From positions 248,001 through 312,000 of the forward strand of contig NZ_JAMTCJ010000002.1 in assembly GCF_024171815.1 (NCBI RefSeq): DNA of 64,000 nt, in the 5' to 3' direction. This stretch comes from Williamsia maris (GTDB taxonomy: Bacteria; Actinomycetota; Actinomycetes; Mycobacteriales; Mycobacteriaceae). The position numbers and the translations under genes are program-made. Below the pieces are notes generated by a model. The model saw nothing but the letters and a program-made list of their open reading frames with translations, did no database searches and was not told where the DNA came from. This document shows positions 41,683-51,171 of this stretch, in pieces (the first letter of the stretch is position 1; each line of letters starts with the position of its first letter).

Positions 41683-44490
41683 TCACCCCAGTACGAGGGC
41701 TGCGGTGACGATCGCGACGATCCCCGCGATCACCGCCACGTCGAGCAGTCCGGGGCGTCGGTCGGGCCGCGACACCGAGCCGATGCCACCACGGTTGTCC
41801 ATCGACGCGGCGACCTCACGTGCGTTCTGCGCGGCCAGCGCACACGCGATCGGCATGCACGCCGACCACTGTTCGGCCCGGTCACGCACCGAACGCTGTC
41901 CGGGTGCCCGTCGCTGCGCCACCGTCTGCAGCAACACCCGGAAGTCACCGATCATGAACGGCAGCAGTCGCAGCGCGACGGTCACCGACACCGCCACCGA
42001 CTGCGCCGGGACGCCGATCTTCGCCGCGTATCCGACCAGTCGCTGCGAGAACGCGGGCACCTCGACCATCGGCGTCGTCCAGCAGAACAACAGCGACACG
42101 TAGAACGAGATGATGGTGATGGAGATCAGGATCGCCCACGTGCTCGCGCCGCCGAGACCCAGTTCGACCCCGGCTACCGTCACGAACGGCTTCCCACCCC
42201 CCATGGCGGTGACGAACCCACCGCCGAGCATGACCAGGAAGATCCACCACGGCAGCCGCGGGAGCGCGGCCACGGGTATGCGTCCGGCCGCCGTCCAGGC
42301 GACCGCGATGATCACCGCGGCGGCGACGCTCACCCACGTGGGGTTGATCCCGAACATCAGCGCGAGCGCGGCGATCGCGAAGACCTTGCTCCCCACCCAC
42401 AACCGCTTCGCCGGCGACGTCCCGGGCAGCACCCGCCCGACCACCCCGGCCAACGACGCCCTCGACGACCGCGCGAGCCGGACCGGGCCGGGCACGATCT
42501 GCGGGACCTCGAGGAGTCGGTCGGCGATCGGCGTGAGCTCGTCGACGTCGTGGGTGACGACGATCAACGTCGTGCCCGACGCCCGCACCCGGGCGAGTGC
42601 GGTCACCATGGCCACCCGGGACGGCTCGTCGAGACCGGCGAGCGGTTCGTCGAGCACGAGCACCCGCGGTCGCGCGGCGAGCAGACCGGCGAGCGCGACC
42701 CGTCGCTGCTGTCCCACGCTGAGGTTGTCGACGCGCTGGTCGGCGATCGACCGGTCGAGACCCATCTCGCGCAGGGATTCTGCGATCACCGGATTCGTCG
42801 ACGAGATGAGACCGGCGGCGTCGGCGATGTCGTCCCGCACGCGCGCCCGAACCAGCGACAGCCGTGCGTACTGATGCCCGAACAGGGCGCCGGTGCGGTT
42901 GTTCTGCACCGGGACGCCGTCGAGCAGGACGACTCCCTCGTCGGGCCGCTCGATACCGGCCAACAGGCGGGCCAGTGTCGACTTGCCCGCACCGTTCGCA
43001 CCGGTGATCAGGACCGTCTGACCCGCGGCGATGGTCAGATCCACCTGCGCGAGGACGTCGCGGTGCCAGGGGGTGCCGCTGTCGTGGGCGAAGCGCAGAC
43101 CGTGGACGTCGATGCGGCCGCCGCCCGCCGCCATCCGACCGCGCGCCGACGCCGGCGCCTCGTGGGTCGCGGTGTCACCGCCGGGAACGGCGATCGTGTG
43201 GTCGGACTTCTCGATCTCGTCGGCATCGTGGGTGATGTGGACGATGGTCGTGCCCGCGTCGGCCAGTCCGCGGTAGACGCCCATCAGCTCATCGCGACCG
43301 GACTTGTCGACCATCGCGGTGCTCTCGTCGCTGACCAGCAGCTGCGGGTCCCGGGCCAGAGCACCGGCGATCGCGAGGCGTTGCAGCTGTCCGCCGGACA
43401 GTCGCGCGGTCTCGGCGTCGAGGCCCACGTTCAGTCCCACCCGCTCGAGCAGACCGGTCGCCTGCTGCGGGGTGAGATGCGGGTCGCCCCAGGCGAGGTC
43501 GTCGCCCACCTGCAGTCCGAGGACGCTGGTCTCGGGTCGCTGACCGATGACCGCGGTGCCGCCGGGCGCACCGAGTCCGGGGTTGCCGCGACGGAACACG
43601 CTGCCCATCGTGGGTCTGCGGCCCGAGATGACGCCCGCGAGTGTGGACTTGCCCGCACCGTTGCGGCCGGTGACGCTGACGAGTCCGCCGACGCCGATGT
43701 CGGCGTTGATGCCGGAGATCGTCGGCGTGATCGCACCGGGATGGGTGACCGACACATCGCGCAGCGACACGGGCACCGGGGCGATGAGGCCCGTCTCCTC
43801 GCCGACGGAGTCGGTGACGGGCTCGCCCAGGCGCTTCATCAGCGAGACCACCGGCGCGCGGACCACCACCGCGGTCGCCATCGCGGCCAGCACCACTCCG
43901 AGCAGGGTGCCGACACTGATGGTGATCGGCCAGACCCGAAGTGCTGCGGTCACGGCGCGGTCGAGCGACTGCACGTCGGTGAACCCGGCGTTGGACAGGA
44001 TGCGGGCGGTACCGCCCACGCCGTTGCGGATCTGGTCGAACATGAACTCGCGGTAGGTGCTGAACACCGCCAGCAGGCCGGTGAAGAGCACCGCCGCCGG
44101 GATCCCCAGTGCGACGATCGAGACCCCGAACGTCGTCGGGGCCGACCAGCGACGCCGGATCGCGATGCCGCAGAAGATGCCCATCACCGCCGCGGAGCCC
44201 ACCATGTTCGCGGTGCCGTAGCCGCCGAACAGCAGGGCGACGATCCAGCCGGTGGCACCGGCGAGGAGACCCACGCGGAGTCGGCGGCGGGCTCCGAGCA
44301 ACGCGAACGGGATCGACGAGACCAGGATGGCGGCGCCCGCGATGGGCAGCACCCGGCTGAGCACGCAGATCGCGGCGGCGACATCGGCGAAGGCCGCGGC
44401 CTCGGCGGCCTCGATCGCGGTGATGGGGCGACGGATGCGCTTGCGCTGCGGTTCCTGCAGCACCCGATCGGAGTCCAGGACGGAACTCAT
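41683..44490 (-). CDS. Single-chain ECF transporter: S-like, two ATPase and T domains
   Basis: 935 residues: an N-terminal ~210-residue membrane part (six helices, S-component-like), ATPase 1 (Walker A GRNGAGKST, signature LSGGQLQR, Walker B LLVSDEST), ATPase 2 (GANGAGKST, LSVGQQRR, VLVLDEPLAGLD, VTHDVDE) and a C-terminal T component (EcfT-like, with the AQRRAPGQRS arm). ATPase 1 has Ser instead of Pro after the catalytic Glu. Mycobacterial Rv2325c/Rv2326c place A-A and T domains together; here the S-like part is also fused. Substrate unknown (vitamin or metal). ATG 44490 has GAGAGG at proper spacing. Confidence 0.85.
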   Translation of the reverse strand: MSSVLDSDRVLQEPQRKRIRRPITAIEAAEAAAFADVAAAICVLSRVLPIAGAAILVSSIPFALLGARRRLRVGLLAGATGWIVALLFGGYGTANMVGSAAVMGIFCGIAIRRRWSAPTTFGVSIVALGIPAAVLFTGLLAVFSTYREFMFDQIRNGVGGTARILSNAGFTDVQSLDRAVTAALRVWPITISVGTLLGVVLAAMATAVVVRAPVVSLMKRLGEPVTDSVGEETGLIAPVPVSLRDVSVTHPGAITPTISGINADIGVGGLVSVTGRNGAGKSTLAGVISGRRPTMGSVFRRGNPGLGAPGGTAVIGQRPETSVLGLQVGDDLAWGDPHLTPQQATGLLERVGLNVGLDAETARLSGGQLQRLAIAGALARDPQLLVSDESTAMVDKSGRDELMGVYRGLADAGTTIVHITHDADEIEKSDHTIAVPGGDTATHEAPASARGRMAAGGGRIDVHGLRFAHDSGTPWHRDVLAQVDLTIAAGQTVLITGANGAGKSTLARLLAGIERPDEGVVLLDGVPVQNNRTGALFGHQYARLSLVRARVRDDIADAAGLISSTNPVIAESLREMGLDRSIADQRVDNLSVGQQRRVALAGLLAARPRVLVLDEPLAGLDEPSRVAMVTALARVRASGTTLIVVTHDVDELTPIADRLLEVPQIVPGPVRLARSSRASLAGVVGRVLPGTSPAKRLWVGSKVFAIAALALMFGINPTWVSVAAAVIIAVAWTAAGRIPVAALPRLPWWIFLVMLGGGFVTAMGGGKPFVTVAGVELGLGGASTWAILISITIISFYVSLLFCWTTPMVEVPAFSQRLVGYAAKIGVPAQSVAVSVTVALRLLPFMIGDFRVLLQTVAQRRAPGQRSVRDRAEQWSACMPIACALAAQNAREVAASMDNRGGIGSVSRPDRRPGLLDVAVIAGIVAIVTAALVLG

Positions 44491-44773
44491 GGTCACCGTC
44501 CTCTCGATTCGGTACAGATGGTGTCCGTTCCAGGGTGCCAGAGCAGCGGTGTCCGGGTTCGCCGACGACGTGTCGTCTGAGGGTTTCGCCAGAATCCGCG
44601 AGGGATCGGGGATGTCCCGACCTCGTCCGGCACCTCGATTCTGAGGAAACGCTGCGAGTTCGCCCGGCGACCCCGTCGACGACGTGCGCGGGCCGGCGTC
44701 GGGAGGTACCTAGTCTGAGGTGGGCCGACCGCCGGTCCCGTTGCTCAGCGTGTCGAAGAATGAGGTGACGGCG

Positions 44774-45817
44774 ATGCTCTCCCGCCTGCCCGGACGGGTG
44801 CCGGTGTTCCTGGCCGTGGTGCTGGTGTCCGCGATCGTCGGCGGATCGGTCTTCGCCGCCGGTGCGCCGTCGCGGCCGATCACCGCCCCGCAGACCGCCG
44901 ACCCGCGCCCGGAGAAGGTCCAGTCCGCACGCGATTCGCTGTCTGAGGCCAAGCTCCTGTTCAGCTTCCTCACCGCGGCCGTCTCCGGCGGTACCGCCAC
45001 CATCACCACGCTGACGACGGGTGTCGGGCAGGTCTTCGACTCCGTCGACACCGCCCGCACCGGCGCCCAGCAGTTGGCCACCGCGCTGCAGCAGGCGCCG
45101 TCGCTGTCGGCCGCCGGGGACGACGTGTCCCGGGCGACCACCGCCGCCTCGAAGGCGTTGACGCAGGTGTCGTCGCTGTCGAGCGCGGTCGGTCCGCTGA
45201 GCGCGTTGATCGACCGGGTCGTCGCTGCGGTGCAGTCCAACGCCATCCCGGGGGCCCGCTCGAGTCTCCCGGCGCTGCGGTCGTTGCAGAGCGCGGCGCG
45301 CAGTCTCACCTCGGCGACCGGCGGGGTGGCCGGTCTGCAGGGTGCGCTCGCGGGGTTGGGTCCGTCGGCGCGGTCGGCGGCGGGCAGTGTCGACGGGGCC
45401 ATCGGTTCGGCCCGACGGTCGGCAACCCAGCTCAGCGACGGGTTCGGCACATTGTCGTCGGCCCGACCGCGAGCGGTCGAGGCAGCGGGCACGCTGTCGA
45501 AGTCGTTCGGACAGTTGACCACTGTCCTCAAGTCCATCGACGGCAACATCGCCGCGGCACAGGCCGACCTGGGACCGGAGGCCTCGCTCACCCCGCCCGC
45601 GTCGGTGGATGCGACCGACCGCCAGGTCGTCCTCGCCCGCGACAACGCCCCGCTGATCGCACGCTCCATCCTGTGGGCGGCGGTCGCCGGGCTGCTGACG
45701 TTGGTTGTCCTCGGGTGCGGGACGCTGATTCTCCGACACCGCGCGCGCCGAGGCGGGAAGATCGACGACGATCCCCCGGTGGACGACCCGACCGACGACG
45801 AAGGACTGCAGCGATGA
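44774..45817 (+). CDS. Membrane-anchored helical protein of unknown function
   Basis: 347 residues: N-terminal transmembrane/signal-anchor (about 8-30), a ~240-residue Ala/Ser/Leu-rich predicted alpha-helical region with heptad-like spacing (TAVSGGTATITTLTTGVGQV, QQAPSLSAAGDDVSRATTAASKA), and a C-terminal transmembrane helix (about 292-318) followed by a basic then acidic tail. No family recognised; the layout resembles a domain spanning the envelope with both ends anchored. ATG 44774 has GAGG 8 bases upstream. Coupled by ATGA to the following crotonase. Confidence 0.6.
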   Translation: MLSRLPGRVPVFLAVVLVSAIVGGSVFAAGAPSRPITAPQTADPRPEKVQSARDSLSEAKLLFSFLTAAVSGGTATITTLTTGVGQVFDSVDTARTGAQQLATALQQAPSLSAAGDDVSRATTAASKALTQVSSLSSAVGPLSALIDRVVAAVQSNAIPGARSSLPALRSLQSAARSLTSATGGVAGLQGALAGLGPSARSAAGSVDGAIGSARRSATQLSDGFGTLSSARPRAVEAAGTLSKSFGQLTTVLKSIDGNIAAAQADLGPEASLTPPASVDATDRQVVLARDNAPLIARSILWAAVAGLLTLVVLGCGTLILRHRARRGGKIDDDPPVDDPTDDEGLQR

Positions 45818-46833
45818 GCACCGACAGCGAGAAGACCGCGGCCGAGCGGCCGGCGGCGTGGCGCGAGGGCTGGGACGAGGGCATCGACTCGCTCTACGCG
45901 GCGACCCGCGACACTCCCCCGCCGGATTCACTGGAGTTCCCGACACTCACCTATGAGGTGACCGGGCGCATCGCTCGGATCACCTTCAACCGGCCCAGGC
46001 AGGGCAACGCGATCACCGCCGACACCCCGCTCGATCTCGTGGCGTCGGTCGAGCGCGCCGACCTCGATCCGCGCGTGCACGTCATCCTGTTGTCCGGTCG
46101 GGGCAAGGGGTTCTGCGGCGGCTACGACCTCGGAGCATTCGCCGAGCGGAGCCAACGGCCCGAGGGGGACGGCCCCGACCGCGTCCGCGACACCCCGTTG
46201 GACCCGAGAGTGCAAGCAGCGAACCATGATCCGAGCGGCGTCTGGGATCCGATGATCGACTACGCCATGATGAGTCGCTACAACCGCGGCTTCGCGAGCC
46301 TGATGCACGCCAACAAGCCCGTCGTCGTCAAGCTGCACGGCTTCTGCGTGGCCGGCGGCACCGACATCGCCCTGCACTGTGACCAGATCATCGCCGCCGA
46401 CGACACCAAGATCGGCTACCCACCCACCCGCGTGTGGGGTGTCCCGGCCACCGGGTTGTGGGCGCACCGCATCGGGGACCAGCGCGCCAAGCGGTTGCTG
46501 TTCACCGGCGACTGCATCACCGGAAAGCAGGCCCTGGACTGGGGACTCGCCGTCGACGCCGCCCCCGCCGAGGAACTCGATCAGCTCGTCGAAGACTACG
46601 TCGCCCGCATCGCCCAGATGCCGGTCAACCAGTTGATGATGATCAAGTTGGCCCTGAACTCCGCCCTGAACGCCCAGGGCATCGCCAATTCGGCGTTGAT
46701 CAGCACCGTCTTCGACGGGGTGTCGCGACACAGCCGTGAGGGGTACGCGTTCCAGACCCGTTCGGCCACAGTGGGCTTCCGCCAGGCCGTCCGCGAGCGC
46801 GACGAGGCGTTCGGGGATCAGAAGAAGTCCTGA
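45814..46833 (+). CDS. Crotonase-family enoyl-CoA hydratase, long form
   Basis: 339 residues, ~40 longer than the usual enoyl-CoA hydratase: extra N-terminal 50 residues and a loop around 110-140. The first oxyanion loop is GKGFCGGYDLG and the second KLHGFCVAGGTDIALHCD; the helix after is TRVWGVPATGLWAHRIG. The Glu pair normally needed for hydratase activity is not obvious, so it may act on a different enoyl or ring substrate. ATG overlaps the stop of the helical membrane protein. Confidence 0.83.
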   Translation: MSTDSEKTAAERPAAWREGWDEGIDSLYAATRDTPPPDSLEFPTLTYEVTGRIARITFNRPRQGNAITADTPLDLVASVERADLDPRVHVILLSGRGKGFCGGYDLGAFAERSQRPEGDGPDRVRDTPLDPRVQAANHDPSGVWDPMIDYAMMSRYNRGFASLMHANKPVVVKLHGFCVAGGTDIALHCDQIIAADDTKIGYPPTRVWGVPATGLWAHRIGDQRAKRLLFTGDCITGKQALDWGLAVDAAPAEELDQLVEDYVARIAQMPVNQLMMIKLALNSALNAQGIANSALISTVFDGVSRHSREGYAFQTRSATVGFRQAVRERDEAFGDQKKS

Positions 46834-46857
46834 CCGTCGGTCGGGTATACAACCAGG

Positions 46858-47478
46858 ATGAGCACCCGGAGCTACGGAGGCGAGACGCGCGTCGCGCGCG
46901 ACGACCGGCGACGGCGACAACTCCTGGATGCGGGACTCGAGATCTTCGGATCGGTGGGCTTCCGCGCGGCGACGGTGCGCGGGGTGTGCCGCGACGCCAA
47001 GGTGGCCGACCGCTACTTCTACGAGCAGTTCCCCACCCTGGAGGACCTGCTGCTCGCGGTGTACGCCGAGTGCGTCGAGACGATGATGTCGGCGGTGGTC
47101 ACCGAACTGTCGGCGCTGCCGCCCGATGCCGATCCGGCGACGCTCGCCCGCCACGGACTCGACGCGTTCTTCCGCGTCACCGAGGATCCCCTGGTGGCGC
47201 GGGTGGTCTGGCTCGAGGTCCTCGGCGTCAGCCGGCGGGTCGACCAGCTGTATCTCGAGACCCTCAACCGGTTCGGCGACCTGCTCGCTTCGCAGATCCG
47301 TGTCGATCCGTCCGTCACCGACCACGACGACGAACGCCGGGTGCTGATGACCTCGGCGGTGGGCGGCATCCGTCAGGTCGGTACCGCATGGCTGATCGAG
47401 GGGTACGCCACCGACCGCGCCGTGCTCGTCTCTGCCTCCACCCGGGTTCTGGTGGCCATCGCCGACTCCCTGCGCTGA
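46858..47478 (+). CDS. TetR-family regulator
   Basis: 206 residues. HTH with DAGLEIFGSVGFRAATVRGVCRDAKVADRYFYEQFPTLEDLL split across residues 23-64 (VADRYFYEQF replaces the usual V-x-x-x-xYxHF). Weak -10 TATACA (46846-46851) lies 6 bases before the ATG. It lies upstream of a ChoD-like oxidase with a perfect 26-bp dyad in between and most likely represses it. Confidence 0.88.
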   Translation: MSTRSYGGETRVARDDRRRRQLLDAGLEIFGSVGFRAATVRGVCRDAKVADRYFYEQFPTLEDLLLAVYAECVETMMSAVVTELSALPPDADPATLARHGLDAFFRVTEDPLVARVVWLEVLGVSRRVDQLYLETLNRFGDLLASQIRVDPSVTDHDDERRVLMTSAVGGIRQVGTAWLIEGYATDRAVLVSASTRVLVAIADSLR

Positions 47479-47494
47479 TCGAGACCACTGCGCT

Positions 47495-47520
47495 AATGTG
47501 ATGACGCTTGTCATCACATT
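47495..47520. promoter_or_regulatory. TetR operator upstream of the ChoD-like oxidase
   Basis: AATGTGATGAC (47495-47505) and GTCATCACATT (47510-47520): perfect 11-bp arms around GCTT. The -10 box TAATGT (47494-47499) is its left end, so binding would block RNA polymerase. It lies between the TetR gene stop and the oxidase start. Confidence 0.85.
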
Positions 47521-47536
47521 GAGGAGAATGCCTGCC

Positions 47537-49174
47537 GTGACGCAGTGTCAGGACGACTGGATCGTCGTCGGTTCCGGTTTCGGTGGGAGCGTCGCGGCGC
47601 TGCGTCTGGCCGAGAAGGGGTACGACGTCACCGTCGTCGAGAAGGGCCGCCGCTTCGCCGACGCCGACTTCGCGGCCAGCGCCTGGCAGGTGGGCAAACT
47701 GCTCTGGGCGCCCTTCGTGGGGCTGCACGGCATCATGGCCATGACCCCGTTCTCGCACGTGACGGTCATCAGCGGGGTCGGCGTCGGCGGTGGCTCCCTG
47801 GTCTATGGGAACACCCTCTACGTCCCGCACTCCGACGACTTCTACCGGCACCCGCAGTGGTCCGAGCTGGCCGATTGGCGGTCTGCGCTCGCCCCGCACT
47901 TCGACACCGCAAAACGCATGTTGGGCGTCACGACCTTCGCCGGCGACGGTCCGAGCGAGACCCTGATGCGCGCGATCGCCGACGACCTCGGCGTGGCGGA
48001 CCGATGCCATCCGACCGACGTGGGGGTCTTCCTCGGCGAGCCGGGCGTCCGCGTCGCCGACCCCTACTTCGGAGGCGACGGACCCGATCGCGCCGGCTGC
48101 ATCCGCTGCGGTCAGTGCATGCTCGGTTGCCGACACAACGCCAAGAACACCCTCGAGAAGAACTACCTATACCTGGCCGAGAAGCGTGGCGCACGAATCG
48201 AACCCGGTCGCACCGTCGTCGACATCACCCCGATCGGCGCGGCCGACGGATCCGACGGGTACACCGTCACGACCGTGCGATCCGGCGCAGTCCTGCGCCG
48301 CGATCGGCGCACTGTCACCACCCGTGGCGTGGTCATCGCGGGCGGCGCCCTGGGCACGAATCTCCTGCTGCGGAAACTGCGTGATCGGGGTTCGCTGCCG
48401 CGTCTGTCCGATCGGCTGGGACACCTCGTGCGGACAAACAGTGAGGCCATCGTCGCGGTGACAGCCGGCGACCGGGCCGCCGACCTGCGCAGCGACATTG
48501 CCATCACGACCAGCATCCATCCCACCGATCAGATCCACTTCACCAACAACACCTACGGTCTCGGCGGCGATGCGATGGGTCTCACGTTCGGGCCGCTCAC
48601 CGGAGGACGGATGCGCCTGGCGCAATTCGTCGTGGCCGTGTTGACACGTCCACTGCGTTGGCTCAGTCCGACCCGCATGTCGGGTTGGTCGAGGCGGTCG
48701 GTGGTGTTCACGATCATGCAGAGCACCGACACCGCGTTACGGCTACGACGCCGACATCGATTCGGCCGCATCAACACAACACTCGGTGACGGTCCAGCAC
48801 CCGAGGGCGATCTGCCGATCGCGCGGACCATCGCCGAGTCCGCGCTGCGCCACATCGGCGGGTACGGGTCGACGGCGATCACCGAATCACTGCTGGCCCG
48901 TCCGACCACAGCGCACATCCTGGGCGGCGCGGTGATCGCAGACGGGCCCGAACACGGTGTCGTCGACCGATACCGACGTGCCTTCGGCTATCGCGATCTC
49001 CTCATCACCGACGGGTCCACCGTTCCCGCCAACGCCGGCGTCAACCCGAGTCTCACCATCACCGCGATGGCGGAGGAGGCGATGGTCCACGTACCCGACA
49101 AGGGCGCCATGCCAACAGGACTCGATTCCGCCGCCGGCGAAAGTCGGCTCTCGGCGGGCCGGCATCGGCCATAG
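47537..49174 (+). CDS. ChoD-like GMC/FAD oxidoreductase
   Basis: 545 residues with an FAD-binding N-terminus GSGFGGSVAALRLAEKGYDVTVVEKG, FAD/substrate loop GVGVGGGSLVYGNTLYVP, a C-rich segment CIRCGQCMLGCRHNAKNTL and a C-terminal GSTVPANAGVNPSLTITAMAEEA. Similar to mycobacterial ChoD and other cholesterol-oxidase-type proteins, though whether it oxidises sterols is open. GTG 47537 was chosen because GAGGAG lies 10 bases upstream; ATG 47528, only one base from the same site, is the alternative. Under the dyad operator just before it. Confidence 0.85.
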   Translation: MTQCQDDWIVVGSGFGGSVAALRLAEKGYDVTVVEKGRRFADADFAASAWQVGKLLWAPFVGLHGIMAMTPFSHVTVISGVGVGGGSLVYGNTLYVPHSDDFYRHPQWSELADWRSALAPHFDTAKRMLGVTTFAGDGPSETLMRAIADDLGVADRCHPTDVGVFLGEPGVRVADPYFGGDGPDRAGCIRCGQCMLGCRHNAKNTLEKNYLYLAEKRGARIEPGRTVVDITPIGAADGSDGYTVTTVRSGAVLRRDRRTVTTRGVVIAGGALGTNLLLRKLRDRGSLPRLSDRLGHLVRTNSEAIVAVTAGDRAADLRSDIAITTSIHPTDQIHFTNNTYGLGGDAMGLTFGPLTGGRMRLAQFVVAVLTRPLRWLSPTRMSGWSRRSVVFTIMQSTDTALRLRRRHRFGRINTTLGDGPAPEGDLPIARTIAESALRHIGGYGSTAITESLLARPTTAHILGGAVIADGPEHGVVDRYRRAFGYRDLLITDGSTVPANAGVNPSLTITAMAEEAMVHVPDKGAMPTGLDSAAGESRLSAGRHRP

Positions 49175-49236
49175 GTCCATGCCGGAGCCGTGACCGCAGA
49201 GTTTCGCCGCCGAGCCGGTCGGGACAGCCCAGATCT

Positions 49237-50139
49237 CTACAGCAGATGTGTCCGCCGGTAGATCTTCTCGGCGGTGGGGGTCAGAAGTCCGACCTCGTCG
49301 AGGAACTGCATCAGGTGTACGCAGCCGCCCCGCAGCATCCGGTGTCGGTGCTCGTTGGAGAGCATCGCCCCGACCGCGCGGTGTTTGTCCAACCCCGCGT
49401 CGACGAACGCCTGCGGGCGAACGAGATTGAGCACGATCATCTCGGCGCCGAGCGCCACGAGCACGGCACTGGTCTCGCGTCGCAGGCGTCCGACGCCGGC
49501 CATCGACTCGCGCACCTGTTCACGCGCGAACCGCATGTGCCGGGACTCCTCGAGGACGTGGATCTCGTTGACCGTGTGGATCATCGGCAACACGGTGTCG
49601 TCGCCGATGGAACCGCGCTGCATGACGTCGAGGATCTCCTCGGCGATCAGGATCCCCGCGTACGCCACCTCGTTCTTGGCAGTGTTCATGAAGACCTTGC
49701 CCATCCGCGCCACACGGCGTGACGGGTGGTACGACGTCCCGACCATCTTCTGCGACGCGAGCGCGAACATCAGCGAGTGCCTGCACTCGTCGGCGACCTC
49801 GGTCATGGCGAACTGGAACTCCGGAGAGTGGTAGTCGGACGACCGCTGATCGCGGATGATCATCTCCTGCAGCATCATCTCGAACCAGATGCCGATGGTC
49901 ATGACCGACGCGAACTCGTGGCGGGTCAGCCGGACCCGCTGCTCGGTGGTCAGTTCGTCCCAGTACTCGGTCCCGTAGAGCGCCGACCACTCCGGGCGAC
50001 ACGCGTACAGCGACGGGTCCAGGGCCAGGTCCCAGTCGATCTCGGACATCGCGTTGCGCGACGATCGCGTCGACGACTCCACCAGACGACTCGAGATCTG
50101 GTCCATGCCCCGATCCAGCGAACTCTGCAGCACGGTCAC
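49237..50139 (-). CDS. AurF-like diiron oxygenase
   Basis: 300 residues of the AurF (p-aminobenzoate N-oxygenase) type: iron ligands in EMMLQE, EVADECRH, LIAEEILD and HVLEESRHMRF. Members oxidise amines or act on other small substrates. GTG 50139 has GGGAG 6 bases upstream. Minus-strand -10 TACAGT (50179-50184), overlapping the palindrome CAGTG-T-CACTG. Confidence 0.85.
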   Translation of the reverse strand: MTVLQSSLDRGMDQISSRLVESSTRSSRNAMSEIDWDLALDPSLYACRPEWSALYGTEYWDELTTEQRVRLTRHEFASVMTIGIWFEMMLQEMIIRDQRSSDYHSPEFQFAMTEVADECRHSLMFALASQKMVGTSYHPSRRVARMGKVFMNTAKNEVAYAGILIAEEILDVMQRGSIGDDTVLPMIHTVNEIHVLEESRHMRFAREQVRESMAGVGRLRRETSAVLVALGAEMIVLNLVRPQAFVDAGLDKHRAVGAMLSNEHRHRMLRGGCVHLMQFLDEVGLLTPTAEKIYRRTHLL

Positions 50140-50155
50140 GTGATACTCCCACCGT

Positions 50156-50184
50156 TGAATGTGCCATTCATCAGTGTCACTGTA
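50156..50184. promoter_or_regulatory. Palindromes and -10 box before the AurF-like gene
   Basis: TGAATG (50156-50161) with CATTCA (50165-50170), spacer TGC, and CAGTGTCACTG (50172-50182) overlapping the minus -10 TACAGT. Two dyads in this place suggest a regulator site, but no dedicated regulator is next to the gene. Confidence 0.5.
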
Positions 50185-50229
50185 TACGCGATCGTGAGAT
50201 CGGCAAGAGTCGAGCGATTCGAGAGGGTC

Positions 50230-51171
50230 TCAGCCGGCCTTGCGCTCGGCGGCCTTCTTCGCGGGGGCCTTCTTGGCGGTGGTCTTCTTCGCCGCCGCCT
50301 TCTTGGCCGGGGCCTTCTTCGCGGCCGCCTTCTTCGCGGGGGCCTTGGCGGCCGGCGCCTTCTTCTCCGAAGATTCCGACTCGTCGGAGCCACCGCGGTT
50401 CTTCACCGATGCCCGCAGCGCGGCGAGCAGGTCGGCGACCTCGGAGTCCTCGTCGTCGTCGGAATCGGACTTCTCCGGGGTCGGGAACGCCTCGGTGCCT
50501 TCGGCTTTCGCCTCGATCAGCTTCGAGAGCTCGAGCTGGTAGGTGTCCTCGTGTTCGGACGGGTCGAAGTCGCCGGCCATGCTGTCGATGAGCGACGCGG
50601 CCATCTCGAGTTCCTGCGGACGGATGGTCGGCTCCTCCTCGAGCGACGGGAAGTCGGCCTGCCGGACCTCGTCGGGCCAGAGCAGCGTCTGCAGGGTCAT
50701 CACGTTGCCGACGACCCGCAACGCGGCCAGCCGGGTGCGATTGCGCAGGGTGAACGTCACGACGGCCACGCGGTCGGTGTCGGCGAGGGCCTGACGAAGG
50801 AGCACGTAGGCCTTGGGCGACTTGGACGCCGGCTCGAGGTAGTACGGCTTGTCGTAGTAGATCGGGTCGATCTGCTCGCGCGGGACGAACCCGGTGATCG
50901 AGATCTCGGGGCTGCGTTGCACCGGCAGCTCGGCGAGGTCGGACTTGGTGAGGATGACCGTCTCGCCGCTGTCGCTCTCGTACGCGTTGGCGATGTCGGA
51001 GAACTGGATCTCGTCGTCGGTTCCCTCGCGGACCTTGCGGTACCGGATCCGGGTGCCGTCCTTGGAGTCGACCTGGTGCGAGCTGCGGTCGTGGCTCTCC
51101 GTCGCCGAATAGACCTTGACCGGTACGTTCACCAGGCCAAAGCTCAGATCGCCTTTCCAGATCGAGCGCAT
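50230..51171 (-). CDS. ku: Ku homodimer protein (non-homologous end joining)
   Basis: 313 residues: bacterial Ku core beginning MRSIWKGDLSFGLVNVPVKVY, with DPIYYDKPYYLEP and the family beta-barrel region up to ~ 250, then a Lys/Ala-rich basic C-terminal tail (KKAPAKKAAAKKA pattern) that binds DNA and recruits LigD in mycobacterial relatives. Two further Met codons (51177-51180) are possible starts. Ku binds double-strand ends. LigD is 8 kb away in this window. Confidence 0.95.
   Translation of the reverse strand: MRSIWKGDLSFGLVNVPVKVYSATESHDRSSHQVDSKDGTRIRYRKVREGTDDEIQFSDIANAYESDSGETVILTKSDLAELPVQRSPEISITGFVPREQIDPIYYDKPYYLEPASKSPKAYVLLRQALADTDRVAVVTFTLRNRTRLAALRVVGNVMTLQTLLWPDEVRQADFPSLEEEPTIRPQELEMAASLIDSMAGDFDPSEHEDTYQLELSKLIEAKAEGTEAFPTPEKSDSDDDEDSEVADLLAALRASVKNRGGSDESESSEKKAPAAKAPAKKAAAKKAPAKKAAAKKTTAKKAPAKKAAERKAG

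Noticed and set aside
42550-47517. Very long antisense open frames (676, 885 and 529 residues) around the ECF, membrane and crotonase genes
   Set aside because: Composition is Arg/Gly/His-rich without any domain; frames open by high GC opposite real genes.
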